From Porpolomopsis calyptriformis (taxonomy: Eukaryota; Basidiomycota; Agaricomycetes; Agaricales; Hygrophoraceae), in the NCBI GenBank assembly GCA_951640195.1, contig OX621163.1:1612001-1676000 (forward strand): a stretch of 64,000 bases of DNA, in the 5' to 3' direction. Position 1 is the first letter of the stretch, and each line of letters opens with the position of its first letter. The position numbers and the translations under genes were made by a program. Positions 19,786 through 30,931 of this stretch are shown piece after piece. Under the pieces are notes generated by a model. It was not told the DNA's origin. It saw nothing but the letters and a program-made list of their open reading frames with translations, and searched no databases.

Positions 19786-22700
19786 CTAGAGGTTGCGAAA
19801 ATAGGTGTCCATGCCTGTAAAATCAAGGATAATGACACGACCATCGTTTTTTCCAAATACTACACGATCTCCGTTTGCAGCCAGCCTCTCTGGTCGGCGA
19901 GAGACGGGAACCCAACAGATACGTCGATTCCGCGTGAGGGAATGCACCCAGCCGTCCACTGCGATATAACCGAATATTGGACCAGTTGGATTTAGGCCAT
20001 CAGCAGACAACGAGTTCCGGGATGAACTACAAGATCGAGCGATCGATTCAACATCGATGAAATGCCCTTTGAGGGTCTCCAGATGTGCACCACTGACGGC
20101 GTCCCACAGCCTAACAGTGTTGTCGTCGGATCCAGCAACGATACGCGTGCCATCAGGTGAAAATGCGACCGATTTTACCTGATCGGAATGTTTCTTGAAA
20201 GTGATTAGATGTGTGCCGCTGACTGCGTCCCACAGCCGAACAGTTTTGTCGTGGGATCCAGAAACGATACGGGTGCCATCGGGGGAAAATGCAACCGAAC
20301 ACACTGACTTGGAATGTCCCACGAAAATGTTCAAATGTGCACCACCGACTGCGTCCCATAGCCGAATAGTTTTGTCGTTGGAACCGGAAACGATACGCGT
20401 TCCATCGGGGGAAAATGAGACCGAACATACTGAACTGGAATGTCCTTTGAAGGTGTTCAGATGTGTACCACTGGTTGCATCCCATAGCCGAACGGTTTTG
20501 TCATCGGATCCAGAAACGATACGAGTGCCATCAAGGGAAAACTTGACTGATTTTACCGACCAGGAATGCCCCTTGAAAGTGTTCAGATGTGTACCACTGG
20601 CTGGGTCCCATAGCCGAACAGTTTTATCGTCAGATCCAGAAACGATACGCGTGCCATCGGGGGAAAATAAGACCGAATTTACAGACATGGAATGTCCTAT
20701 GAAAGTGTTTGGATGTCCACCGCTGACAGCGTCCCACAGCCGAACGGTTGTGTCAAAGGATCCAGATACGATACGCGTGCCATCGGGGGAAAACGTGGTC
20801 GAATTAACCGACCTGGAGTGTCCAGTGAAAGTGTTCAAATGTGCACCGCTGACTGTGTCCCATAACCGAACAGTCTTATCGTTGGATCCAGAAACGATAC
20901 GCGTACCATCAGGGGAAAATGAGACCGAATTTACTGAATTCGAATGTCCCTTGAAAGCATTCAGACGTGCACCACTGACTGAGTCCCACAGACGAACGGT
21001 TTTGTCGTTGGATCCGGAAACGATACGTGTGCCATCGGGGGAGAACGCAACCGATGTTACCCAATCGGAATGTCCCTTGAAGGTGTTCAGACGTGCACCA
21101 CTGACTGCATCCCACAACCTAACAGTGTTGTCATCGGATCCAGAAACGATACGCGTGCCATCGGGGGAAAATGCGACAGATTTTACCCAATCGGAATGTC
21201 CTTTGAAAGTGATTAGTTGTGCACCGCTGACTGCGTCCCACAGCCGAACAGTTCCGTCAAAGGATCCCGAAATGATATGCGTGCCATCGGGGGAAAATGA
21301 GACCGAATTTACCGAACTGGAATGTCCCATGAAAGTGTTCAGAGGTGCACCGCTGACCGCGTCCCACAGTCGAAGAGTTTTGTCGTCGGACCCAGAAACA
21401 ATATGGGCGCCGTCGGGGGAAAACGAGACCGATTTTACCTGATCGGAATGTCCCTTGAAAGTGTTTAGATGTGCACCGCTGATTGCGTCCCACAGCCGAA
21501 GAGTATTGTCGTAGGATCCAGAAACAATACGCGTACCATCTTGGGAGAATGCGACTGACTCAACCGAACCGGAATGTCCTTCTATCGTCCGTATGCATGA
21601 ATTCCACCTCTCAGTCAATCCATTGTACACCGTTATGGGAATGTCCAACTCTTTCCTGTACGTCTTCTTAATTAAGGCTTCTTCGGGAGCGAACAGTAAC
21701 GCAGAGTGGTAGACTTGAAGGGAACAAGTGCTGATGATTGGGAAAAACTCGAGGGTAAACCGCTCGCAATCACGGAGTAAAACCATTGTATCAGTCATAT
21801 CTCTGCTCGTTTTCTGTCAAACCAGATCAGTATTGCGCATTGCAGACCGGGGAAATAACGGACATCAATTGCATGTTGTGCGTCACTTAAAGCAAGCAGA
21901 CCATTTCGGAGTTCTCCTAAGAGACTCAGCGCTTCAACCCAATACAGTAGATATTTTGAACAAAAGTCCTTCACGAGTGAAACGAGAACGTCAGAGAACA
22001 TTGCATTTGACAGGTGCCAAGCCCAGTGACGACATGCATACTGTAGTTCGGGAGGAATGCAGGTCATGACGCGTGCCGGAAGGTTGTCGACTTCATTATT
22101 GAGGACCAATGGGTTTCTTATTCCGCAGACATCCCGCTTCAGGCCTTTCATAACACCGAGGCAGGCACGCGCGAGTAAAGTATGCTGGATCCTAGGGTTA
22201 ACAACAAATTTCGGATTCTGACATCGAGCTGGGTCCGTTATGAAGTCGAAGAAGGATGGATGAAGGGTTCGAATCACCCGGCTATCATCATCTGGTACCA
22301 TGATAACCGAGTGAAGACGTCGCAGTGCCTCTTGAACTGCTCCAGACTGCACACGTAGTAATCGCTCGATAGCAAGCGAGGACAAGGGGTCTCGAAGAAG
22401 AACAATAGTGCCTAGGATTGTCTTCAGTCGACCAGAAAGATCAGAGGATATGGTAGGGAAAGCATGGTCCAACACTTGAGTGTATAATTGATCAAGGCGA
22501 TAACCCGGAGATGAAGGCTCCGTCGCGGTGGGTGCATTACATAGAAGACGCCTCATTTGACGCCTGGGGTTGGAATAATTTCCATCTTCGATGAATTGGA
22601 CCGAGGTTGATGCGAAGATGAAAAGACCGGAAGATAGGAGTGTCAGGGAATGGATATCCTTTGCAGAAGGCCATCCATTTTGGATCCGGTATAACATTCT

Positions 22701-24369
22701 TGTCGATGCCAGTTTGGAGGAAAGGTAGTGTTCGATATCACTATGCACGACGCCCAGTTCAACTTCATGCAAAATGCATGGCCGAGTGATGGGACTCAAA
22801 TCACCTGATTGAAGGATCATAGTAATATGACTTTCTGGCCGACTGGTGACCAAGAACTTCAATGGGGATAGTTCGTTGATGTGAAGAGAGAGGGACGATA
22901 AGATGACCGAGGTCGCTCCAGTCTCCTTGCACTCATCTAGTGCATCCACTACAACAACACACGATGAAAACGAGTTCCCGAGTGTGCGAAGAGGCTTTAC
23001 GATAAGCTCTTCAAGTTGATATGAAGGGCAGGCATAGCCGATATCGGGTTTTGACTTCATGATACGAGTAACCTCGGCTTTGAATAAATCGCTGAAGTTT
23101 CCGAGTTGGTAAGCAATGCTGGTGAAGATCAGACGCGGGTTACTGCATTCTGCGTTGTCACGCGAGCAGAAGAAGCTTGCACCGAGAACGCCACGTTCTC
23201 TGCAGGCTTCGGCCACAGTATAAGCAATCGTTGTTTTCCCTGTTCCAGCTGATCCATTGATCCAAAATATACAGATATTCGGCGCAAGGGTGTCGGTCAT
23301 TCGTGACTCCCGATTCAATGCGCGATGATCTTGGGTCGACGAATCGTCAAAACCGACCCAGCGAAAGATCTGATTAAGGATATCTGTCCTCGTGCCTTCC
23401 AAACACTGTTCTCGATCTTTAGAGTCGAATGGGGAAAAGGTGGCGTATGGTGGGTGCCCATCTAGAATGTCTAAGTCATCTCATTGTGCATCGACTGGTC
23501 AATCCTCACCCTTCATGTCCGATCTCGCCTTTGCATGCTAGAAGGTAGAAAGTAAGTGGAAAAGTTCTGACGATTAGTGCACCATCAACACAAACCTGAA
23601 ATTCATTTGTTATTGTCTCACGGAGGCTATTGATATTCTCCTGGATCCTGACTGCGTGTTCCTGGGAGTGCGTGAGTGTTGATTCCATTGAGGCAGCGTG
23701 AAATTAACAAACATCAAGTGCGAATTCGATGGCGAGTGTCGTCTCCACCTACACCAACAATCCAGCGCCGAGCTATATCAATCAAAGGTGTAAATACGCA
23801 AGCAGGAAAGCGTACCGTAAAGCTTTGGATTGCCCATGTGATCGTTCGGATATGACTGCTGATCGACTGTGCATCATCAGCATAGTTGATAAAACGCTTT
23901 ATGGCATTGCGGGAAGCCATCTTTCGTAGTTCTTCCAACGGCGATTTCAGTGTGCTATGGAAGCATAGATCAGGCTAATTCATTGTTGGTTTTAAAGATG
24001 CCGCACCTGAACAGACGATCTATTCGGTCAATGGCCACCGAAGAAAGTGTTCCTCCATCCTTGGAATTTTCAAGGAGTCGATTGAGACCTTCGATCTCCT
24101 CTGAAAGTTTCTCGACGTCTTCGGCGATTTGAGACGTTTTCTGCTTCGTTCATCAGAAGACGTCAACAGACACAATGGTTGCAATCTACCCTGATAACGT
24201 CTAGCACGAATAGTAGACCATCTATTCCTGCGCTCAGTCCAGGCACTCCGATGCATCCTGTAGCCCTTTCGACTATTCGGAGAGTTGTTTGCAGGCCACA
24301 AGAAGCAGTAGAACATGCCTGCCTCAACCTATCTTTGTTATCCAACTTCGATTTGATAGAGCGGAACAT
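19786..24369 (-). CDS. NACHT-WD40 NLR-like receptor (STAND NTPase)
   Basis: Eight exons: 24190-24369, 24007-24140, 23816-23954, 23713-23748, 23596-23661, 23510-23537, 21864-23470, 19786-21813; 1405 residues. Residues 1-195 are helical and without enzymatic motif. The NACHT NTPase follows: P-loop GSAGTGKTT, Walker B VVVVDALDE, and TSRPESH sensor. After a winged-helix-like region come DCERFTLEFFPI, typical of this fungal class, and then twelve 42-residue WD40 repeats, closed by a degenerate blade and a WVPVSRRPERLAANG strand. An intron at 21814-21863 joins what look like two ORFs. One intron is only 39 bases (23471-23509). Fungal relatives act in allorecognition and probably innate immunity; a ligand cannot be inferred. 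An additional 5' exon near 24629 is possible. Confidence 0.9.
20086..21598 (-). repeat. Twelve tandem 126-bp WD40 repeat units
   Basis: Twelve 42-codon units, most sharing FSPDGTRIVSGS and RLWDAVSG without change. Variation concentrates at a few codons of each unit: counted from GH, residues 4, 5, 7, 10, 23, 25 and 32. The long open frame on the opposite strand (20195-21442) is a by-product of this repetition. Confidence 0.95.
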
Positions 24370-24995
24370 TGACAGAGACTCGAATGGATGTGGGATGAAG
24401 CAAAGAAGACTAGGCGCTGAGGCTCGGTACGGAGCATTCTGATTTGATGGTCTCCAGCGATATTACTGCGTCTCCTGATCTTGGCGTGATATCGGGTCGT
24501 TCCAGCCATACATAGTAAGGCGCTAGCGTTGACCTGATCGTGCTCGATAAAGCTGGTCGTGCTGTAGTGAAGCTGAGTGGATGGCGGCGTGTTGGTCATG
24601 GTAGACGTGGAAGTCGATCGTTCTCGCATGATTATAGAGCAAAATGGTTAAGGTAGACTGCGGCGCATACTCTACACCTTTCTGTCGTTCAGATTTGCAT
24701 GTGGAAAATCAACTTTGCATTTCTACAGTCCATCTTGGCAGGGAGTCGCAAACTATACAACTCGGCATGACCGGGATCGCTTGTGGGAGTAGGAAGAAAG
24801 GGGTATTTTACCTTAAGGAGCGTTGATTCTCATTCCAGACGATTTTAAAGTAGCCCGAGCGCCGAAGACTACCGTGCAAATTCGCAGCCTCGGTCAAGGT
24901 TGCGTTGGATCTCGTGGTCGGTGTGAACTTGAACGGTGGCCAAATGCCTCGCGGTCACGCGACTGAGCAATTCTTTTCAGCAGCGCTACTGCAAG
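24370..24995. other. Divergent intergenic region NLR/ELG1
   Basis: 626 bases between the NLR start (-) and the ELG1 start (+). It may include an untranslated or extra 5' exon of the NLR: a minus-strand frame from 24629 runs through it with Ser/Thr-rich sequence. No other gene recognised. Confidence 0.45.
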
Positions 24996-27900
24996 ATGGC
25001 AGAGAAAAAGAGGATTCCACATCTCAAAGGTTCTAAACCAAAACCAGTCAGTCATCTTTCATAGTCCAGAAACTGCCTACATCATTGTTGGGTTGAGAAT
25101 AACCTATATTCTCTTTAGTTGGATGCAACCCAGAAAACCATCCTCGAACTCTTCCCAACGAGACAAGGGCACGATCCAGGTGTGCGAGTAGACCAGCAAG
25201 CGGAGGACCAGGCACTCGAACCTGACGAACCTTCTCGCCAACCATCACCAAGCTCGCCTTCCCCCACCCAAATACATTCACTCTCTTCAAAACCTGACCG
25301 GAGTGAGTTGCCGTATCACAAGTACTGCATGCACATCCCATCGACAACCTGTTCGTAGCCCGATTACAGAACGATAAACTATACTCCATCTTTGAGAAAC
25401 CCACGCTTGGGCAAGTTACGGGAAAAAACGTTATAGAGATAGGCGATCCCCTTCCCACTCAAATACAAATCCCCCTATCGGATAACACAGAACGTGAGCG
25501 AAGCGCGTTATTTTATCGCAACTACTGCACCTGCATCTCATTGACAACCTGTTTGTAGCCCGATTACAGGACGATAAACTATACCCCATCTTGGGGAAAC
25601 CCACGCTTGGGAAAGATACGGAAACGAACATTATAAAGATAGTCGATCCCCTTCCCGCTCAAACACAAACTCACCTTTCGAGTAATACAAAAAGTGAGCG
25701 AAGCGCCTTATTTTATCACAACTGCACCTGCGTCTTATTGACAACCTGTCATAGCCCGATTACCGAACGATAAATTATACCCCATCTTTGAGAAACCAAC
25801 ACCTACCGATACGCTCGCGCCAAGCAACGTGATAGAGATAGTCGATGATAGATATGTGAAAGTTCCTCCGAACTCCGTGCCGCTTACCTCTGAAACAACA
25901 AGTGCATCCACCGAGGGTAGTAGCTGTCATAACCCAATTATTCTCGACGGTTCTCCTGAGAAACCGACACCCCAGCCGGAACATTCACCCACAGGAGTCA
26001 CCTCCATCTTTTCAATCCGCGGCGGAAGGCCTCAGCCACCTGATCCCGCTCTCCCATCACGCCGAAGGGGTGTAAGCACCCCAGCGGCCCCCTTTCCAAC
26101 TCCTGAATTCCAACATATTCGAGGCCAGCAGAGCTTATTTTCATCCCCCGCTTCTTCATTTGCACGCAAGACTAGCAAGGTACATACCACGGGATTTTCA
26201 TCACCCGGTAGCGGCTCACTCAATTCTCTCGTGTCTGACCACCTGGAATGTCATGGAAGCTCTGTGTCATGTTGCATCTCAAGGGTTGCATATACAGACA
26301 GAGAAAGCTATTTCAACACAATTCCAGAAGAGGATCGGTCCCACCCCGGTCTTGCTCGACTACTAGAATGTCCTCCACACACACCCAACGTCCTCACCCC
26401 GATGTCTAGAAAAGTTTGGGCCGATAAGTGGCGCCCTACTCGCGCCAACCAGATCTTGGGCAATCAACATCAAGCGTTATATCTCCGAGATTGGTTGAGC
26501 GCATTGGAGCTACAGCTCGAAAGTGGCCCACCTGCTGCACCAGTGAATGGAAAAAGTAAGACGGTTGGGAAAAGAACACGTAAGAAACGGCCGCGCGTCT
26601 TGCGGGCTATAGACAAGAAGGGGCGAAAGAAGCAGAGGGCCGGCTCGGACCTTGATTGGATTGTGAACACGTCTGAAGAGGAAGATGGTAGCAGTGAAGA
26701 AGATGATCAGCCATATAGTTTGGAGGATGACGACGAGTGGGTTGGAACCGTGGATCATCATCGTTCGCCCCACGAAAGGGCAAATCTCACCTACTTTGAC
26801 GGTATCCTGACTAACACCATCCTTCTCACTGGCCCTCCTGGCAGTGGTAAGACGGCGACGGTTTACGCTTGTGCGAATGAACTGGATTGGGAAGTCTTCG
26901 AGGTGTACCCAGGCATTGGCAAACGAAACTCTTCCAGTCTGGAAAACCTGATCGGAGATGTAGGCAAGAATCATTTGGTTCGCGGAACGCGCCAAGATCG
27001 AGTGTTCTGTGGTTCCTCCCGGCCTACTGTAGCCGAAACTCTTACAAACACGAAGACGAGAGAGGCACAGAGTTCTCCAAACGACTTTGGATTCGTCACA
27101 GCCCCAAAGGCTGTTCACACCGATTCACCCGGCACCCTCACCGAGGCACCGCCAGCGGTTGCTGGGATCCGCCAGTCAATGGTGCTGCTTGAAGAGGTTG
27201 ACATACTTTACAAGGAAGATGCCAATTTCTGGCCAGCTGTCGTCAACATTATCAAGGACTGCAAGAGGCCTGTTATCATGACTTGTAGTGATGTTGATCT
27301 AATACCAAAGGATGACCTTCCGTTGCAGTCCATCCTGAAATTTGACACATGCCCTCCTCTTTTGGCTGTCTCCTATCTTCAGAGTTTGTGTCTTGCGGAA
27401 AACTACCTTGTCAAACGGGGAGACCTCTTCCACCTGTATCAGGCCACCTATGAACTCAACCCGCTTGACATCTCGGATGCTCGCGTCAGTGGGCCGCTCC
27501 CATTGCCAGACCTGCGAAGGGCAATCAACAGCCTTGAGTTCTGGTCCTCGGTTGGTGACAATGCTTTGGTACAAGAAACTCTCAACTCGGAGATAAAAAG
27601 TCCTGTGGACGCCTTTGAAGACATGGTCGACTGGGGCTCACTGATTGGTGCGCAAGGTGATGTTCCGATGGAGGGGCAGAAACGGACGGGCCAGCTTGCC
27701 ATGGAGCACACGGAGTTGCTTTCTTACGCGGACAGCCATTTGACAAGGAATGTTCACCAAACGAGGGAGGTGGGTTGGTTCAAAGTAGCCCATGTCTCAT
27801 GACTTGATCGCGCTTGCAGGCACTTGCGATGAATGATCGGCCCTCTGTCGATGACGAAGTTGGTCATAAAATGCTTTTCCAACCGTCCAATATGGCCGAA

Positions 27901-28287
27901 TTTATTTTCCACCACGAGGATGAATCTATAGTAGAAGCCGTCATGCTACTCTCACGTGGATCCTTCGGGGCTAGATCGCCCATAATTGAATGCACGAACA
28001 CGTTTCCGAAGTGTGGTTTGTTCCGTGCTCGCGTGGCGCATCAGGGCCAGCTGGAGAAGATGCTCAGTGGCCTCATACCTCGTTTGGTTTGTCACCCTTC
28101 GGTCTATCTCGACTACGAACCTTGGCTTCGGTTGATGGTTGGTGTTGATGACGCGCTGGAAGAGGAAGGGGGACGGGGGCGGATAAGGAGGACGAGAAGC
28201 CACCCGAGACCGACATACCAACGATGGATTAGATTATCAGACAGCCAACAAGAACTGATGAGGACGACAAGATTAGGGATTAATTAA
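24996..28287 (+). CDS. ELG1: ELG1/ATAD5-type clamp-loader large subunit (RFC-like complex)
   Basis: Large subunit of the alternative RFC complex that unloads PCNA, preferentially SUMOylated PCNA in yeast. Six exons: 24996-25046, 25119-25302, 25359-25493, 25559-25693, 25755-27769, 27820-28287; 995 residues. The start MAEKKRIPHLKG is joined by a GTCAGT...TTTAG intron to a PIP-like motif (QKTILELF, residues 22-29). Exons 3 and 4 (135 nt each) and the start of exon 5 are copies of one unit, each with a SIM-like core (NVIEIGD, NIIKIVD, NVIEIVDD). The AAA domain begins WADKWRPTRANQILGN, with Walker A GPPGSGKTATV and Walker B MVLLEEVD. A basic and acidic insert separates the two parts. The C-terminal domain follows intron 27770-27819. 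Confidence 0.93.
25303..25885 (+). repeat. Tandem intron-exon repeat inside ELG1 (three units)
   Basis: Units start at 25303, 25494 and 25694. Each is a phase-1 intron (56, 65, 61 nt; GTGAG...TAG with a shared TTGACAACCTGT segment) followed by coding sequence starting CCCGATTAC. The two complete exons are both 135 nt; the third copy merges into the large exon. The 3' end of exon 2 (PTQIHSLSSKPD) also resembles the exon ends, so the unit boundary extends slightly upstream. Confidence 0.93.
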
Positions 28288-28450
28288 TTAATTATTTGTT
28301 TGTTTTCTGAAATTTCCTATTTTATCATATTTTTCATTTATCCATATTTGGTCGTTCACGTGTCCTTCCGGGGTTCCACGTGTTCCCCGCTACCTCTTTC
28401 GGTCAACAGTCTGAGCCGGTCTTTCACATCCCAACTGACTTTCATCGTCG

Positions 28451-30444
28451 ATGCCCATGTCTTCGACGTCTATCATGGACGACGCAAGCGACCCTTCAAC
28501 TTCCAGTATTTCTCTTTCTCGAAATCCCTCCCCAATTAATACCAAGACCAACTCGCCTTCCCAACGCCCCCCATCTCGTCATTCACCGGTCGCACCTCTT
28601 GCACCTCTTGAATATTTGCAGAATCAACGCAGAGGGTCCATCACAGACCCTTCTCTCCATGCCGCTTCTACCAACCATTTCAATGCCAATCACCACGCGT
28701 ACCGTCCATCCGAACCGTGCACCTCTCTCTCCCTTCACGAGTCCAGCCACAAAGGTAGCATCTCAGATCCACGTCCAAACTCTCCCTACACTTTTGGAGA
28801 TGCTACCGCTCAGCCGATTCGAAAACTGTTGCGTTCTCCCTCCTCCGAGGACGATAGTAAGCATACGACTTCTGTCTCTCCGGACAGCGAGATATGTCAT
28901 CGTTCTCCATTCCGAGACGCATCAGGATTGTCAGGATCCACTCGAATCGGAGGTGAATTCGGATATATTGCCAAACATCATAGTACCTCTCGTATTCACT
29001 TGTTTAACTCAGGTCCTGGCAGGTTCAATGAGATGGAAGAGATGAATGCCAATACCGGGGTCAAGCACAACCATCAAATGTTGCATATCCCCTCAGACAA
29101 GCGTGACGTACCACCGTTCGATTATAACATGCGAAGGCATTCCATTGCAGTTGGCCATGATCTCCATACAATACCTTCTGGTTCACAGTTACCCCTACTC
29201 CACGGAACAAAACGAAAAATGTCTTCCGATCGAAGTATCTTCGCTCCTTTGAGCGAAGAGATGGACCCTCAGCTCGCCGGTCCGGGCGTTCCAAGTGTGA
29301 TGAACATCGATGCCGACGCACCGGCACCAAAGCGACGAGGTTCGGCAATTGACACCCACAGGATAGCACAGTTGAGCTTGTACGACCGTCGAAATTCTGT
29401 CGATTCGCGAGGTAACGGATTGGCACAGTGGTGGACGAATGACTCACGGGAATCGGCGACATCATCCATCTTCAGCAACACACCAAGCGTTGGATTTGGC
29501 TCGGGGTTTTCCGCGGAGTCGCCTCATGGTCGCCCACCTCCAAGCATTGCTGCTTTCGCGTGGCCTACCAATAACCAACCCCCGGAACAGGCAGGCGACA
29601 CTGCTTTGCAAAACGATACCGACACAAACATGACCAACCCTCCGCGTCAATTTGACCCCAACGTCTCTCAACTAGGCATGATGTCCTCCATCGCATACTC
29701 ACCAGACAGACGACTGTCTATGTCTGATACCATTACACCATCGCTGTCGGCAGGCCCAACAAGAGTTTTACGTCCGAGATCACGTCCCCCATCACGTCAG
29801 CTACGCACTACCGATCCACCCAACCCCAACAGCCCTGGCCAACTATCTAATAACCACACCAATCATGACGCCCCGTCTCCCACCAGCTCTACCAAGCCGA
29901 GCACCAAAGATTCACCATCGACACCATACTCGCGCTCGCCAGAACTTCGAGTCTCCCATAAACTTGCGGAAAGGAAGAGGCGAAAGGAGATGAAGGATCT
30001 ATTTGATGAGTTACGGGAGCAACTGCCAGCTGACAGGGGCATGAAAGCCAGCAAATGGGAGATTCTCAGTAAAAGTAGGTCGCTTATGAGATCCGCCTGT
30101 TCTTCTAATTCCCAGACCACAAATCAGCTATCGACTTCCTGGTGCAATTGAAGCAAAGCCATCAGGATATGAGCAGGGAGATTGAAGTGTTGAGACACGA
30201 GCTGGACAGCATCCGACAAGGAGGGATCCCATCGTTCTCTGCGGGTCCTCACGCAGTTGTGTACGGTCAAGGGGCTCTGATTCCCGGCCAGTATCCATCG
30301 CAACCAGCACCCCCGCAACAGCACCCCCCACATTCACATCCTCTCAAGCCGTCTTCCTCCGAACATATTTATTCGCCCGATAATGTTCCTACTTCACAAA
30401 CGCAGAACGGAAACATCGCCCGTATTGAGCCTCCTCCATCCTAG
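28451..30444 (+). CDS. bHLH transcription factor
   Basis: Nuclear regulator of unknown target. Two exons (28451-30074, 30116-30444) give 650 residues. A long disordered Ser/Pro/Asn-rich N-terminus is followed by a bHLH domain at about residues 498-565: basic region [14 protein letters not shown] with the His-Glu-Arg pattern of E-box binders, helix 1 [12 protein letters not shown], loop, and helix 2 [18 protein letters not shown], which is rebuilt across the 41-base intron 30075-30115. A leucine-rich helix ([17 protein letters not shown]) directly extends helix 2, suggesting a bHLH-ZIP-like dimer. The C-terminus is Pro/Gln-rich. Downstream of ELG1 on the same strand; no functional link. Confidence 0.9.
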
Positions 30445-30931
30445 TTCGCTTTTGGTTTTCATTCCAGGTGACGTCGGTTTACATGGGAAGAGTGGAAAAC
30501 CTGTATTGTACATACGCTTGGATTCGCTTTTGTCAGCGAGTACACTTTTTACAAGGACAAAATGCTACGGTCGTCTGTGATCATCCAATTGGTGTTGCCG
30601 TTATTATAATTGGTCACTCATATTTTTTTTACCATCCCAAGGAACTGCCGCAGAGTCCTTAATCAACGTCTAGGGATGGCAATACTCGGCTCCGTTGCAC
30701 GAGCTCGGGCGACATATGTAGCCTCGCAAGCCTGTTTGAGGCTAATTTACCTTGGCCTTCTTCTTGAAATGTACTGTACTAATATTTTGATTCTTAGTGC
30801 AGTGTCAATTTGCTGATATCACAGAAAGTAGGAAACTGGTCTTGTTAAAAATTCTGGTACCCCCCCGCATGGATGACCGCTTTCCGTTGCTGCAGAAGTG
30901 AACTGGGTATAGTGAAATTTGTCCTTCGCAT
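30445..30931. other. Convergent 3' region
   Basis: 487 bases between the bHLH gene (+) and the GST-like gene (-). AT-rich pieces fit 3' UTRs. No gene seen. Confidence 0.5.

Noticed and set aside
20195..21442. 415-codon plus-strand ORF over the NLR repeats
   Set aside because: It is the antisense shadow of the 126-base WD40 units, itself repetitive, with no family resemblance.
21795..21863. Two separate NLR genes (NACHT and WD40 parts)
   Set aside because: A GT-AG intron at 21814-21863 joins them in phase and restores the conserved sequence leading into DCERFTLEFF.
22262..22282. tRNA T-loop-like string (gggttcgaatcacc)
   Set aside because: It lies in NACHT coding sequence and no cloverleaf partners surround it.
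24020..24316. 98-codon minus-strand ORF in the NLR 5' part
   Set aside because: It is out of frame with the helical exons and crosses two clear introns.
25303..25885. Tandem repeats as a transposon or CRISPR-like array
   Set aside because: The units are intron plus in-frame exon of ELG1, of unequal length, without inverted ends or spacers.
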